The notes below the pieces were generated by a model. It saw nothing but the letters and a program-made list of their open reading frames with translations, was not told where the DNA came from and made no database searches. 64,000 nucleotides of DNA, from positions 24,266 to 88,265 of the forward strand of contig NZ_SBJH01000001.1 in the NCBI RefSeq assembly GCF_004368405.1. Reading direction: 5' to 3'. The translations under genes were made by a program, and so were the position numbers. Shown here piece by piece: positions 38,132 through 46,868 of the stretch; the first letter of the stretch is position 1, and every line of letters starts with the position of its first letter. The DNA is from Olivibacter sp. XZL3 (GTDB lineage Bacteria > Bacteroidota > Bacteroidia > Sphingobacteriales > Sphingobacteriaceae).

Positions 38132-38147
38132 ATTTTATCTAAGTTTG
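38132..38147 (+). promoter_or_regulatory. Extended -7 promoter word, O-methyltransferase
   Basis: ATTTTATCTAAGTTTG contains TAAGTTTG and is identical to 9174-9189 and 41,375-41,390. Only four bases separate it from the ATG at 38,152, so the transcript is predicted to be leaderless or nearly so. Confidence 0.65.
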
Positions 38148-38151
38148 CTTC

Positions 38152-38787
38152 ATGGAGATAATGGACAATCTGCTAAATGCTTATCTAACCACTACTTGTG
38201 ATGATGAGCCTGCACTTTTGAAACAAATCAATAGGGAGACCCATCTTAAGGAAACCCAACCGCATATGCTATCCGGGCATTTCCAAGGTCGTTTTTTGAG
38301 TTTCATTAGCCATCTATTAACTCCCAAACGGATATTGGAAATCGGCACCTTCACGGGATATGCAAGCCTTTGTTTAGCAGAAGGGCTTGCTCCGGACGGA
38401 ATACTACATACCATTGACATCAACGAAGAGTTGGCCGACCGTGTTCAGGGCTATTTCGATGCCTCGCCCTTGGGTTCCAAAATACAATACCATATTGGCG
38501 ATGCGCTGTCCATTATACCCACATTGGAAGAAACATTTGATCTGGTATTTATTGATGCAGATAAGAAAAATAATTTAGCCTATTTTGAACTCTTATTAGA
38601 TCGGGTAAGAACAGGTGGCCTTATTATGATTGATAACGTGTTATGGAAAGGAAGGATTCTGGATACGGCACCCGACAAGCAAACGGAACAGTTCCTTGAA
38701 CTCAACAAGCGGATCGCGCAGGACAAACGAGTCCAGAAGCTGATCTTACCCATTCGTGATGGTATATTTCTCATTAGAAAGCTTTAG
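38152..38787 (+). CDS. Class I SAM-dependent O-methyltransferase (CCoAMT-like)
   Basis: Methyltransferase of 211 residues of the caffeoyl-CoA/catechol O-methyltransferase family. The SAM motif is ILEIGTFTGYASLCLAEGL near 62, followed by LHTIDINEE and the metal-binding Asp in VFIDADKKN near 133 and MIDNVLWKG near 158. The substrate in bacteria is unknown. The second ATG at 38,161 could be the true start if the first is too close to the transcript start. It is followed after two bases by the first glucosaminidase gene. Confidence 0.88.
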   Translation: MEIMDNLLNAYLTTTCDDEPALLKQINRETHLKETQPHMLSGHFQGRFLSFISHLLTPKRILEIGTFTGYASLCLAEGLAPDGILHTIDINEELADRVQGYFDASPLGSKIQYHIGDALSIIPTLEETFDLVFIDADKKNNLAYFELLLDRVRTGGLIMIDNVLWKGRILDTAPDKQTEQFLELNKRIAQDKRVQKLILPIRDGIFLIRKL

Positions 38788-38789
38788 CA

Positions 38790-39467
38790 ATGAAGATTGT
38801 CCGGTTTTTTACAAGTGCATTTTTACTTCTTTTCGTTTCGCAATGTAGCTTGGCACAGGGAAGCGCGCAAGCCTACATAGCAGCCCATAAAGATTGGGCG
38901 ATCCAAGCAATGGAAAACTTTGGTATTCCAGCCAGCATCGTCTTAGCGGTGGCCATGCATGAAAGCGCCAACGGAAGCAGTAAGGTGGCGGTCCACCTCA
39001 ACAATCATTTTGGCATCCGGGGCGTAAACAACAACAAAGAGATCCGGTCGTCCTATAAAGGCTACGATAGCGTAAAGGCCTCTTATGATGACTTTATCAC
39101 ATACCTCAAAACGCGGAAACAGTTCCAGTCGCTTTTTGATAAATACAGCGCTTACGATTATCGTTCTTGGGCGTACGGCATCATGCACGGCGGTTATGCC
39201 GGCAGTAAGACCTGGGCTGCCCACATCATCGCGGTTATTAAAAAACACCAACTTTTTATATTCGATAATAGACCGCCCGACTATGTCGAGCCCCAAACTG
39301 CCAGCGCGAATGGATCGCCCATGGCAGGCGATCAAACGTATACGGTGAAAAAAGGGGATACCTTAAGCGCTATTGCACAAAAACACAACACCTCGGTTAG
39401 AAATATCAAAATGAAGAATCAACTGCGGAATGACCGATTAAAAATCGGTCAACTTTTAAAAATTTAA
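38790..39467 (+). CDS. Secreted glucosaminidase (GH73) with LysM
   Basis: Exported peptidoglycan hydrolase of 225 residues: signal peptide to about residue 22, a GH73-like N-acetylglucosaminidase domain (catalytic Glu in AVAMHESANGSS near 50; NNHFGIRGV near 70), and one C-terminal LysM repeat (YTVKKGDTLSAIAQKHNTS near 183) that binds the glycan chain. It follows the methyltransferase gene by two bases and precedes a paralogue by 14 bases, so the three are one transcript. It probably opens the wall during growth or envelope insertion. Confidence 0.92.
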   Translation: MKIVRFFTSAFLLLFVSQCSLAQGSAQAYIAAHKDWAIQAMENFGIPASIVLAVAMHESANGSSKVAVHLNNHFGIRGVNNNKEIRSSYKGYDSVKASYDDFITYLKTRKQFQSLFDKYSAYDYRSWAYGIMHGGYAGSKTWAAHIIAVIKKHQLFIFDNRPPDYVEPQTASANGSPMAGDQTYTVKKGDTLSAIAQKHNTSVRNIKMKNQLRNDRLKIGQLLKI

Positions 39468-39481
39468 CCCACGGTTTTTAT

Positions 39482-40372
39482 ATGGATAAGCGTCTCTATA
39501 CATTTCCATTATCATCGGTCATATACCTCTTCCTCTTTTCTATTTCATTGGGTTTAACTTCGTGTTTACCCAAACAAAAGGTATTGCAAAGCTCGAAGTC
39601 GCGCCAACAGGCGCCCAACGGAAACGATCGGGAAGGCCTTTCGCATAATCATCCCCACCGTCCCAGCGGTAATCCGAGCGCTATCAGTGTCTCTGCACAA
39701 GACTATATAAGTCGCTATAAAGCGATCGCCATCCAAGAGATGAATACCTACGGAATCCCGGCAAGTATTACGCTCGCCCAAGGTCTTTTGGAATCGGCAA
39801 ATGGCAACAGCACATTAGCGCAGGAAGCCAATAATCACTTTGGCATAAAATGCACTTCCGACTGGAAAGGAGCCTCGTTTTTTAAGGACGATGATGCGAT
39901 TAACGACTGCTTTCGGGTATATCGTTCACCAGAAGACTCTTTTCGGGACCACTCCGAATTTCTATTAAGAAAACGATATGCGGCCTTATTTGAATTGGAT
40001 AAAGACGATTATACCGGATGGGCCCATGGACTCAAAAAGGCCGGGTATGCCACCAATCCCCGGTACGCAGAACTATTGATAGACTTGATTGAACGTTATG
40101 GTCTATATGAATACGACCGTGGAGAAAAGGCTCCTGAGAAAATACATCGGGAAGAGCGGGTGTTAACTGAAATCGCACACAATAATCCAGATGAACCCGA
40201 AAAGGCAGAAGCCAAACCGCCTGTGGAAATGAAAATACATGAAGTAAAACAGGGAGACACCATCTTCAGTATCAGCAAGCGCTATGGATTAAGCACCGTG
40301 GAGCTAAAAAGCCTTAACGGCTTGGACAACGATAGCCTCGTAGTAGGGCAACTACTTTTGGTATCAAAATAA
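39482..40372 (+). CDS. Glucosaminidase (GH73) lipoprotein with LysM
   Basis: Paralogue of the preceding gene, 296 residues. It has a lipoprotein signal (LGLTSCLPKQ, Cys near 28), a linker of low complexity, the GH73 domain (Glu in LLESANGNS near 106; NNHFGIKC near 118) and one LysM (HEVKQGDTIFSISKRYGLS near 250). It differs from its neighbour by membrane anchoring and a charged linker before LysM, so the pair may cut the wall at different depths. Confidence 0.92.
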   Translation: MDKRLYTFPLSSVIYLFLFSISLGLTSCLPKQKVLQSSKSRQQAPNGNDREGLSHNHPHRPSGNPSAISVSAQDYISRYKAIAIQEMNTYGIPASITLAQGLLESANGNSTLAQEANNHFGIKCTSDWKGASFFKDDDAINDCFRVYRSPEDSFRDHSEFLLRKRYAALFELDKDDYTGWAHGLKKAGYATNPRYAELLIDLIERYGLYEYDRGEKAPEKIHREERVLTEIAHNNPDEPEKAEAKPPVEMKIHEVKQGDTIFSISKRYGLSTVELKSLNGLDNDSLVVGQLLLVSK

Positions 40373-40433
40373 TGTTATCGATTAAGGCTATTTAGGCGTA
40401 TAGGCATTGTTAAAAAGTGCAAAATGCTTTTCA

Positions 40434-41240
40434 ATGCCCGCACGCATTCCTATCTTTGTTAACTTGAAAATTCTTGCAACCATAATCGTTTTGCTGTTCA
40501 TTTCTACCTTCTTTGCCCAGGCACAAGAGCGGGAGGGCATTGTGTTTGACAGCTATACCAAGCAGCGGATAGCACGTGTTTACATATACAACACAGCAAA
40601 TGATGCGATGAAATATAATAACAAGCGAGGCGAATTTGCGATTGAAGCAAAGCCGGGGGACACGCTGGTTGCTATCGTTAAAGGCTATCATGCAGATACA
40701 TTGGTGGTCAAAAAAGACCCTGTTATTGTGTTTAACCTAAACCGCTCGACCATTTGGCTAGACGAAGTAAGCATTATTGCGAAGCGTTCTCCGGCTGAAA
40801 TACTGGAACAGCGGAAGCAGGAATACAGTTCAGCGTACCGGAACGGGAATCCGGGCAGCCTCTTGTCGACAGGCCCGACGGGGGCAGGATTGAGCATCGA
40901 TGCACTTTATTCCCTGCTCAGCAGGCAAGGAAGAAACGCCCGCTTTTTGCAAGAGCTGATACAACGAGAATATGAAAATAACGTCATTGATGCTCGATTT
41001 ACGCAAGCGGTGGTAAAACGGCTAACCAATTTAACAGGCGTTGCATTGGAGGATTTTATGCAACAATACCGACCATCTTACCGCTTTATCTTGCAAGCGA
41101 ACGATTATGAACTAGGGAAATACATACAAAGCTCATACAATATGTATCGCAAAAATCCCAGTGCCTACCGTTTACAACCTTTGCCGCGCGTGCAGCCTAA
41201 GAAAGAAGAAGTGAAGATTGAGCGATTGGATTCCAATTAG
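40434..41240 (+). CDS. Exported protein with carboxypeptidase-regulatory-like domain
   Basis: Protein of 268 residues with a signal peptide (ILATIIVLLFISTFFAQAQ). Residues ~25-95 form a beta-sandwich like the carboxypeptidase regulatory or TonB-associated N-domain (REGIVFDSYTKQRIARVYIYN, shortened here). The rest is helical and basic with a Pro/Lys tail. It is not recognised beyond this. The ATG at 40,434 is preferred to an in-frame TTG at 40,407 since it starts the signal peptide. It lies between wall hydrolases and the DUF3078 gene. Confidence 0.7.
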   Translation: MPARIPIFVNLKILATIIVLLFISTFFAQAQEREGIVFDSYTKQRIARVYIYNTANDAMKYNNKRGEFAIEAKPGDTLVAIVKGYHADTLVVKKDPVIVFNLNRSTIWLDEVSIIAKRSPAEILEQRKQEYSSAYRNGNPGSLLSTGPTGAGLSIDALYSLLSRQGRNARFLQELIQREYENNVIDARFTQAVVKRLTNLTGVALEDFMQQYRPSYRFILQANDYELGKYIQSSYNMYRKNPSAYRLQPLPRVQPKKEEVKIERLDSN

Positions 41241-41358
41241 AGGCACTATTATTGCTTGGTGAAAGCTGATAAAATAAATCAGAAAAGGCTAAGCAGGCAA
41301 CTTCCCGATGGTATAACACAGCGACACTTTGCCCAGGACAAGTTTCAGCGATTATACG

Positions 41359-41390
41359 TTTGGCATATAAGATCATTTTATCTAAGTTTG
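41359..41390 (+). promoter_or_regulatory. Promoter of the DUF3078 gene
   Basis: TTTG at 41,359-41,362 and TAAGTTTG at 41,383-41,390 are 20 bases apart. The -7 side contains the 16-base word found also at 9174 and 38,132. Predicted leader about 73 bases. Confidence 0.7.
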
Positions 41391-41466
41391 CAGTTTGGAT
41401 TGGAACCTATAAACAGGTATATATTTACCATGGGCAAACACCAGCGTTAACAATAAAACTATTCTG

Positions 41467-42483
41467 ATGAACGTACGACATTTACTTGTTGCATTTTTTC
41501 TCACGGGCGCATTTTTTTTAGCTAACGCTCAAAATTATGATCTAAATGATCTCCGTCAGGCTCCACCAAAAAACAGCTTACCTGTACGGTCTCCGCAGAT
41601 GAGCATACATGATGTAGAAGTACAAGATCCCAATTTGAATTTAAAGGTAAATTATTGGCGTAATTGGACTGCTTTTGGTATTAACGCGAATCAAGCCTCT
41701 TTCAGCGACAACTGGCAAAACGGAGGGGTGAATTCGATTGCCGTAGGTCTGACTTTTAACACTAAATTCGACTATACCCGGGAAAACAAGAATTTCACCT
41801 CCGAATTGGATCTAAAATATGGAAAGGTCAAAAACAGGGATCAGCTGGCCAGAAAGGCGAATGACCGGATATTATGGGATAATAAATATGCCATTAAATT
41901 CGCCAAAAAATGGTCCTTCTTCGCTTCATTGACATTTGAATCCCAATTTGACAAGGGATATCAATATGGAACGGGGTCGCAGGGCCAGGACAGTATCTTC
42001 AAAAGAATATCGAACTTTTTGGCACCCGGTTATTTAACTGAATCAATCGGTTTGGAAGTACTTCCCTTTACCGGTCTTTCCATTCGTTTCGGTACCGGTA
42101 CAGCGCGGCAGACATTTGTGATGGACGATTTGGTGCTCGTCCCAGATGATCCGAATAACCCAGGAGCAGATTACAAACGATTCGGCGTCGATTGGCCAAA
42201 GACCTTCCGCAATGAACTGGCATTTCAAATTGTGGCCAATTTAGACCGCAACCTAAGCGAGAACATTAACATCAAAGCACGTTATGCTTTCTTTGCCAAC
42301 TATGGACAGTGGGGAGATGCCAGTCATCGTTTAGATGCTACACTAACGGCCCGCGTATCCCGCGTAATCAGCGTCACCTTAAACGGCATTGGATTATACG
42401 ACCCTCTACAGGAAGAAGCTGGCGGTCGATTACAAACTGCGCAATCCCTCGCTATCGGTATTCTTTATAAATTCCCTCGATAA
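41467..42483 (+). CDS. DUF3078 outer-membrane-type protein
   Basis: Exported protein of 338 residues with a signal peptide (LTGAFFLANAQ). The DUF3078 signature WTAFGINANQASFSDNW is near residue 68, followed by alternating aromatic strands (TSELDLKYGKVKNRDQLARK, shortened in sense) typical of a small outer-membrane beta-barrel, and it ends with a strand (LAIGILYKFPR). Function unknown. Its stop codon overlaps the ATG of the amidase gene (TAATG), so the two are translationally coupled. Confidence 0.85.
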   Translation: MNVRHLLVAFFLTGAFFLANAQNYDLNDLRQAPPKNSLPVRSPQMSIHDVEVQDPNLNLKVNYWRNWTAFGINANQASFSDNWQNGGVNSIAVGLTFNTKFDYTRENKNFTSELDLKYGKVKNRDQLARKANDRILWDNKYAIKFAKKWSFFASLTFESQFDKGYQYGTGSQGQDSIFKRISNFLAPGYLTESIGLEVLPFTGLSIRFGTGTARQTFVMDDLVLVPDDPNNPGADYKRFGVDWPKTFRNELAFQIVANLDRNLSENINIKARYAFFANYGQWGDASHRLDATLTARVSRVISVTLNGIGLYDPLQEEAGGRLQTAQSLAIGILYKFPR

Positions 42484-43346
42484 TGTGGAAAGTTGTTTAT
42501 TTAGTATATACAGGAGCAGCGATACTCTTAATGAGCTCCTGCGCCTCAAAAAAGCAATTTGCCGAAACCAACAAGGTGTATGAAAAGCAAGTCGAGCAAT
42601 TAGCGGAAGTTATTAAACAACCCTTACCAACACCACACGCCATGGCTGCTGCCGGCTTACCTTCGCCTGGACTGGAGGGACAGCGGACAGATTTTGAATG
42701 GGTAGGCACCGTTAACTTCAATATGCGTAAGCCCAACTTCGTCGTTTTACATCACACGGCGCAAGACAGTATACAACAAACACTACGCACCTTTACCTTA
42801 GAACGAACACAGGTTAGCGCCCATTATGTGATCGACAAAACCGGTAAGGTCTACCAATTACTGAACGACTATTTGCGTGCCTGGCACGCCGGCAATGGCC
42901 GATGGGGGTCGGTTACCGACGTAAATTCGGCTTCAATCGGTATTGAGCTTGACAATAACGGACTTGAGCCCTATAGCGAAATACAAATCGCCAATTTACT
43001 CAGCTTACTCGACACCTTGAAAACCAACTACAAGATTCCGACCGAGAATTTTATTGGCCACGGAGACATTGCCCCGGGCAGAAAAGTGGACCCCGGAGTT
43101 AATTTTCCATGGAAACGTTTGGCAGAAAAAGGCTTTGGTTTATGGTATGACGACATTTTACAGACGCCCCCTCCGTCCTTCAATCCCTTGGACGGCTTAC
43201 GGATCTTGGGCTATGATACGCGCAACGCAACGGCCGCTATTCTGGCTTTCAAACGACATTATGTTCCCACCGAGACCACCGAAGAGTGGACTCCTTTCGC
43301 ACTCAGTGTACTCTACAATCTCTATATAAAGAAAACGACCTTATAG
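42483..43346 (+). CDS. N-acetylmuramoyl-L-alanine amidase lipoprotein (Amidase_2)
   Basis: Lipoprotein of 287 residues (LLMSSCASKKQ, Cys near 20). The zinc amidase fold shows His in FVVLHHTAQDS near 84, SAHYVIDKTGKVYQL near 112, AWHAGNGRWG near 137 and the final His/Asp in IGHGDIAPGRKVDPG near 190. It cleaves the bond between muramic acid and the stem peptide, probably of turnover fragments, like AmiD of E. coli. It is coupled to the DUF3078 gene and ends a wall-enzyme cluster. Confidence 0.92.
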   Translation: MWKVVYLVYTGAAILLMSSCASKKQFAETNKVYEKQVEQLAEVIKQPLPTPHAMAAAGLPSPGLEGQRTDFEWVGTVNFNMRKPNFVVLHHTAQDSIQQTLRTFTLERTQVSAHYVIDKTGKVYQLLNDYLRAWHAGNGRWGSVTDVNSASIGIELDNNGLEPYSEIQIANLLSLLDTLKTNYKIPTENFIGHGDIAPGRKVDPGVNFPWKRLAEKGFGLWYDDILQTPPPSFNPLDGLRILGYDTRNATAAILAFKRHYVPTETTEEWTPFALSVLYNLYIKKTTL

Positions 43347-43359
43347 GCAGAGGAGAACA

Positions 43360-43396
43360 GTTAGTAGTGAAAATCGTAAACAGTTTCACTACTAAC
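43360..43396. terminator. Perfect 13-bp hairpin between amidase and glnS
   Basis: GTTAGTAGTGAAA pairs exactly with TTTCACTACTAAC around an 11-base loop, between two convergent genes. Confidence 0.75.
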
Positions 43397-43414
43397 TATT
43401 CCCCAATCATGATG

Positions 43415-45088
43415 CTAGCCCGGTTTTTTCGATTCTTTGGCCCAGGTATCCCGTAAACCAACGGTACGATTGAACACCAAGCGTTCTGACGTTGAACGGG
43501 TATCTAAAGTAAAGTATCCTTTCCGAATAAACTGATATCCTTTCCCTGGTACGGCACGCAATAAATCAGGCTCTATATAGACCGTCTCCAGGATCTCCAA
43601 GCTTTCAGGATTAATCGACTCCTTAAAATCGCCGGTAGTCGCCAAAGGATTCTCACTCTTGAATAAGCGATCGTAAAGCCTTACTTCCGCTGTCTTCGCA
43701 TGTGGAACACTGACCCAATGGATCGTTCCTTTTACCTTTAGGCCGCTAGTATCTTCACCACTTTTGGAATTTGGAATATAACTACAATGTATCTCTGTGA
43801 TATTGCCAGTTTCATCCTTTACGAAGTCATCGCATGTAACAATGTAGGCATGTTTTAACCGTACGCTTAAGCCAGGCCCCAAACGGAAGAACTTCTTCGG
43901 CGCATCTTCCATAAAATCTTCACGTTCTATCCATAGTTCGCGACTGAAAGGAATATCCCTTCCCCCTTCACCTCCTTCGACTTCCGGATTGTTCTCGCCA
44001 TACAAAATCTCTTCCTTTCCTTCGGGATAATTCGTGATGATTAATTTCACCGGATCCAGTACGGCCATTCTGCGCCAAGCCGTTTTATTCAGATCTTCGC
44101 GGATGCAAAACTCCAACAAGCCAACATCGATTACGTTTTCCCGCTTTGCTACACCAATTCGCTCACAAAAATTACGAATACTCTCCGGCGTATACCCTCT
44201 TCTTCTTAAGCCGCTGATAGTAGGCATTCGAGGATCATCCCATCCCTCCACATGCTTTTCGTTTACCAACTGAAGTAAGCGGCGTTTGCTCATTACCGTA
44301 TAGGTCATATTCAAACGTGCAAACTCATATTGCTTAGAAGGGAAAATACCAATGTGTTCGATTAACCAATCGTATAAGGCCCGGTGTGGTACAAACTCCA
44401 ATGTACAGATGGAGTGCGTAACGCGCTCGATTGAATCGCTTTGTCCATGCGCGAAATCATACATTGGATAAATGCACCAAGCATCACCCGTGCGATGGTG
44501 ATGTGCATGTTTAATGCGATAGAGCAATGGGTCGCGCAGGTGCATATTGGGGTTTGCCAAGTCAATTTTTGCTCGGAGCACCTTGCTCCCGTCCGGATAC
44601 TTTCCTTCCTTCATTTCGGCAAATAAACGAAGATTTTCTTCGACAGAGCGGTCTCGATAAGGAGTCGGCGTACCCGGCTCCGTGGGCGTACCTTTACTGG
44701 CCGCAATCTCTTCGGGCGTACTATCATCCACGTATGCCAGCCCTTTTTCAATGAGACCTACGGCATAACCATAAAGCGTTTCGAAGTAGTCGGACGTATA
44801 TAGCTCTTCTGCCCATTCGAAACCTAACCACTTAATATCATTCTTTATGCTCTCTACGTATTCGACGTCCTCGGTGACGGGGTTGGTATCGTCAAAGCGC
44901 AGGTTTGTTTTACCCTTATACTTTTGGGCTAATCCAAAGTTCAGGCAGATTGATTTTGCATGACCGATATGTAGGTAGCCATTGGGTTCGGGAGGGAATC
45001 TAGTTAAAACCCTACCGTCATTTTTTCCATTACGTATATCTTCCTCAATAATTTCCTCTAGGAAATTCAATGATTTATCTTCATTCAT
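43415..45088 (-). CDS. glnS: Glutaminyl-tRNA synthetase
   Basis: Class I synthetase of 557 residues, normal length. The HIGH motif is [15 protein letters not shown] near 34, the KMSKS-equivalent is VMSKRRL near 268, and the C-terminal anticodon-binding beta-barrels are present. It charges tRNA-Gln directly, so the organism need not rely on GatCAB for Gln. The ATG at 45,088 is chosen; the frame's TTG at 45,097 lies inside the -7 promoter box (45,102-45,095), so the predicted transcript begins within a few bases of the ATG. Confidence 0.96.
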   Translation of the reverse strand: MNEDKSLNFLEEIIEEDIRNGKNDGRVLTRFPPEPNGYLHIGHAKSICLNFGLAQKYKGKTNLRFDDTNPVTEDVEYVESIKNDIKWLGFEWAEELYTSDYFETLYGYAVGLIEKGLAYVDDSTPEEIAASKGTPTEPGTPTPYRDRSVEENLRLFAEMKEGKYPDGSKVLRAKIDLANPNMHLRDPLLYRIKHAHHHRTGDAWCIYPMYDFAHGQSDSIERVTHSICTLEFVPHRALYDWLIEHIGIFPSKQYEFARLNMTYTVMSKRRLLQLVNEKHVEGWDDPRMPTISGLRRRGYTPESIRNFCERIGVAKRENVIDVGLLEFCIREDLNKTAWRRMAVLDPVKLIITNYPEGKEEILYGENNPEVEGGEGGRDIPFSRELWIEREDFMEDAPKKFFRLGPGLSVRLKHAYIVTCDDFVKDETGNITEIHCSYIPNSKSGEDTSGLKVKGTIHWVSVPHAKTAEVRLYDRLFKSENPLATTGDFKESINPESLEILETVYIEPDLLRAVPGKGYQFIRKGYFTLDTRSTSERLVFNRTVGLRDTWAKESKKPG

Positions 45089-45094
45089 AAGGCA

Positions 45095-45102
45095 CAAACT
45101 TA
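45095..45102 (-). promoter_or_regulatory. -7 element of glnS
   Basis: TAAGTTTG on the minus strand, six bases from the ATG at 45,088; predicted leader about three bases. Confidence 0.55.
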
Positions 45103-45173
45103 GCTAAATTTCTCAGATGAAACAGCATGCCAAACATTTTTCCATCGCGCTCTTCGTTTTTGATAAAAACAAG

Positions 45174-45198
45174 AAAGGCTGCCCTCTGGACAGCCTTT
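45174..45198 (-). terminator. Terminator after the cold-shock gene
   Basis: AAAGGCTG and CAGCCTTT form a stem with an inner CC/GG pair. On the minus strand it is followed by a T-rich tract. It lies just past the stop at 45,222. Confidence 0.75.
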
Positions 45199-45221
45199 AT
45201 ACGATTTATATTATTACTATC

Positions 45222-45413
45222 CTAGATAACTTTAACATTTACCGCATTTAAGCCCTTCTTTCCCTGCTCAACCTCGTAAGATACGTGATCATTTTCACGG
45301 ATAGAATCGATTAGGCCAGATGAATGTACGAAGATATCGCCTCCACCAGCATTTGGAACGATGAAACCGAAACCTTTCGTTTCATTAAAGAATTTTACTA
45401 CTCCTTCTTGCAT
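45222..45413 (-). CDS. Cold-shock protein (CspA family)
   Basis: Single cold-shock domain of 63 residues with both RNA-binding motifs (KGFGFI near 13 and DIFVHSSG near 26). It binds single-stranded RNA or DNA and melts secondary structure. It has a TACCTTTG -7 element (45,452-45,445) and its own terminator, so it is monocistronic. A DEAD-box helicase gene lies directly upstream on the same strand, a pairing that fits RNA unwinding in the cold. Confidence 0.95.
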   Translation of the reverse strand: MQEGVVKFFNETKGFGFIVPNAGGGDIFVHSSGLIDSIRENDHVSYEVEQGKKGLNAVNVKVI

Positions 45414-45444
45414 TGTATTGTATTGAAATTTATTAATAATATAA

Positions 45445-45452
45445 CAAAGGTA
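45445..45452 (-). promoter_or_regulatory. -7 element of the cold-shock gene
   Basis: TACCTTTG on the minus strand; a TTG lies about 24 bases further upstream. The predicted leader is about 28 bases, short compared with the long regulatory leader of E. coli cspA. Confidence 0.6.
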
Positions 45453-45521
45453 CGGAATATTAATCTAAGATTTTCTCAATAAATCATTTATTTATAAAAT
45501 CTTAACAACAAATTAGCCTAG

Positions 45522-46772
45522 CTATTTCCGAGTTTGCTGATTGGCAGGCCTAAATCGGCGCTTTTTCCGGCTTTTTGCCACAGCCGTCTTTTCCGACTTT
45601 TCTTTTAGTGGTCTTTTTGGAGTTGGTACTGCAACAAAGGTGTCACTAGCAGGAAAAGGATGGCTATTTATTACCGGGATTACTTGATTGATTAAGTTGT
45701 TGATGCTTTGCAGATACGGACGTTCTTCCAAATCACAAAAGGAGATTGCTTTGCCACTAGCCCCAGCCCTGCCCGTACGCCCAATACGATGCACATAGGT
45801 TTCCGGCTCGTTTGGTAAATCAAAATTAATCACAAACTTGAGCTCTTCGACATCGATTCCGCGAGCCGCAATATCGGTTGCAATAAGTACCTTTAAGGCA
45901 CCTCCTTTGAACGCTTGAAGCGCATTTTGCCGCGCATTCTGAGACTTGTTACCGTGTATAGCCGCAGCCTGTATATTTTGCTTGGCCAGAAATTTAACCA
46001 AGCGATCCGCCCCATGCTTCGTTCGGGTAAAGATCAGGACATGGTCTTTCACTTCATGTTGCAATAAGTGTAAGAGCAGCTTCGGCTTATTCGCTTTGTC
46101 CACCGCATACACTTCTTGTGCAACTTTTTCTGCAGTTGAAGAAACCGGAGTCACTTCCACGCGCTCCGGATCTTTGAGCAAGCTATTCGCCAGCTTGGTA
46201 ATCTCCGGCGGCATAGTAGCTGAAAAAAACAAGGTTTGTCGCTTTGATGGAAGAAGTGCTACAATTTTTTTAATGTCGTGTATAAATCCCATGTCCAGCA
46301 TCCGATCGGCCTCATCCAACACAAAATACGATACCTGTTGCAAGGTAAGTACACGTTGGCCGATCAAATCCAGCAGGCGTCCGGGAGTAGCCACTAACAC
46401 ATCAATACCTTTTTTTAAACCATTAATTTGGGTGTTGATGTTGACCCCACCGTAAACCACCTGATGTTTCAATGGTAAAAACTGACCATAAGCAGCGATG
46501 CTTTCATTGATTTGTATCGCCAGTTCCCTGGTGGGTGCCAAGATTAACGCTTTCACCTCTTTTTGATTGCTGCGCTGCTCGGTTAAGCGCTGTAAAATAG
46601 GCAATATAAATGCGGCAGATTTACCGGTGCCTGTTTGCGCACAACCGAGTAAGTCTTTACTCGAAAGTACGATCGGAATAGCTTGGGATTGGATGGGCGT
46701 CGGGTTTTCGTAGCCCTCCTTATTTATTGCCTTTAGTAAAGGCTCAATAAGGTTAAGTTCTTTGAATGACAA
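45522..46772 (-). CDS. DEAD-box RNA helicase (RhlE-like)
   Basis: ATP-dependent RNA helicase of 416 residues. Motifs in order: the Q motif [14 protein letters not shown] near 19, Walker A AQTGTGKS near 46, PTRELA near 80, DEAD near 153, SAT near 184, and [10 protein letters not shown] near 332. A basic tail ([10 protein letters not shown]) follows. It should act in ribosome assembly or RNA decay. The only fitting start is TTG at 46,772, giving [13 protein letters not shown], the conserved beginning; no ATG is in frame upstream. A TACTTTTG element at 46,809-46,802 fits this start. Confidence 0.93.
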   Translation of the reverse strand: MSFKELNLIEPLLKAINKEGYENPTPIQSQAIPIVLSSKDLLGCAQTGTGKSAAFILPILQRLTEQRSNQKEVKALILAPTRELAIQINESIAAYGQFLPLKHQVVYGGVNINTQINGLKKGIDVLVATPGRLLDLIGQRVLTLQQVSYFVLDEADRMLDMGFIHDIKKIVALLPSKRQTLFFSATMPPEITKLANSLLKDPERVEVTPVSSTAEKVAQEVYAVDKANKPKLLLHLLQHEVKDHVLIFTRTKHGADRLVKFLAKQNIQAAAIHGNKSQNARQNALQAFKGGALKVLIATDIAARGIDVEELKFVINFDLPNEPETYVHRIGRTGRAGASGKAISFCDLEERPYLQSINNLINQVIPVINSHPFPASDTFVAVPTPKRPLKEKSEKTAVAKSRKKRRFRPANQQTRK

Positions 46773-46801
46773 AATATGTGAGATAAGTAAAATTACTTCT
46801 G

Positions 46802-46809
46802 CAAAAGTA
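46802..46809 (-). promoter_or_regulatory. -7 element of the DEAD-box helicase gene
   Basis: TACTTTTG on the minus strand, 29 bases before the TTG start at 46,772. Confidence 0.5.
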
Positions 46810-46834
46810 ACATTAATTTCAGGAATCGTTAAAT

Positions 46835-46866
46835 AAAAAAGCGGATGTCTTAGACACCCGCTTTTT
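46835..46866 (-). terminator. Terminator of the amidohydrolase pair
   Basis: AAAAAGCGG/CCGCTTTTT and TGTC/GACA form a long stem with one A-C mismatch and a TTA loop; on the minus strand it ends in a T-run. It begins right after the stop of the 430-residue protein. Confidence 0.85.
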
Positions 46867-46868
46867 GT

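Noticed and set aside
41256-41450. 64-codon frame before the DUF3078 gene
   Set aside because: It runs through the predicted promoter at 41,359-41,390 and shows no domain.
45946-46455. 169-codon frame opposite the DEAD-box helicase
   Set aside because: A reverse-frame shadow of conserved helicase motifs, with Cys/Ser-rich composition typical of such shadows.
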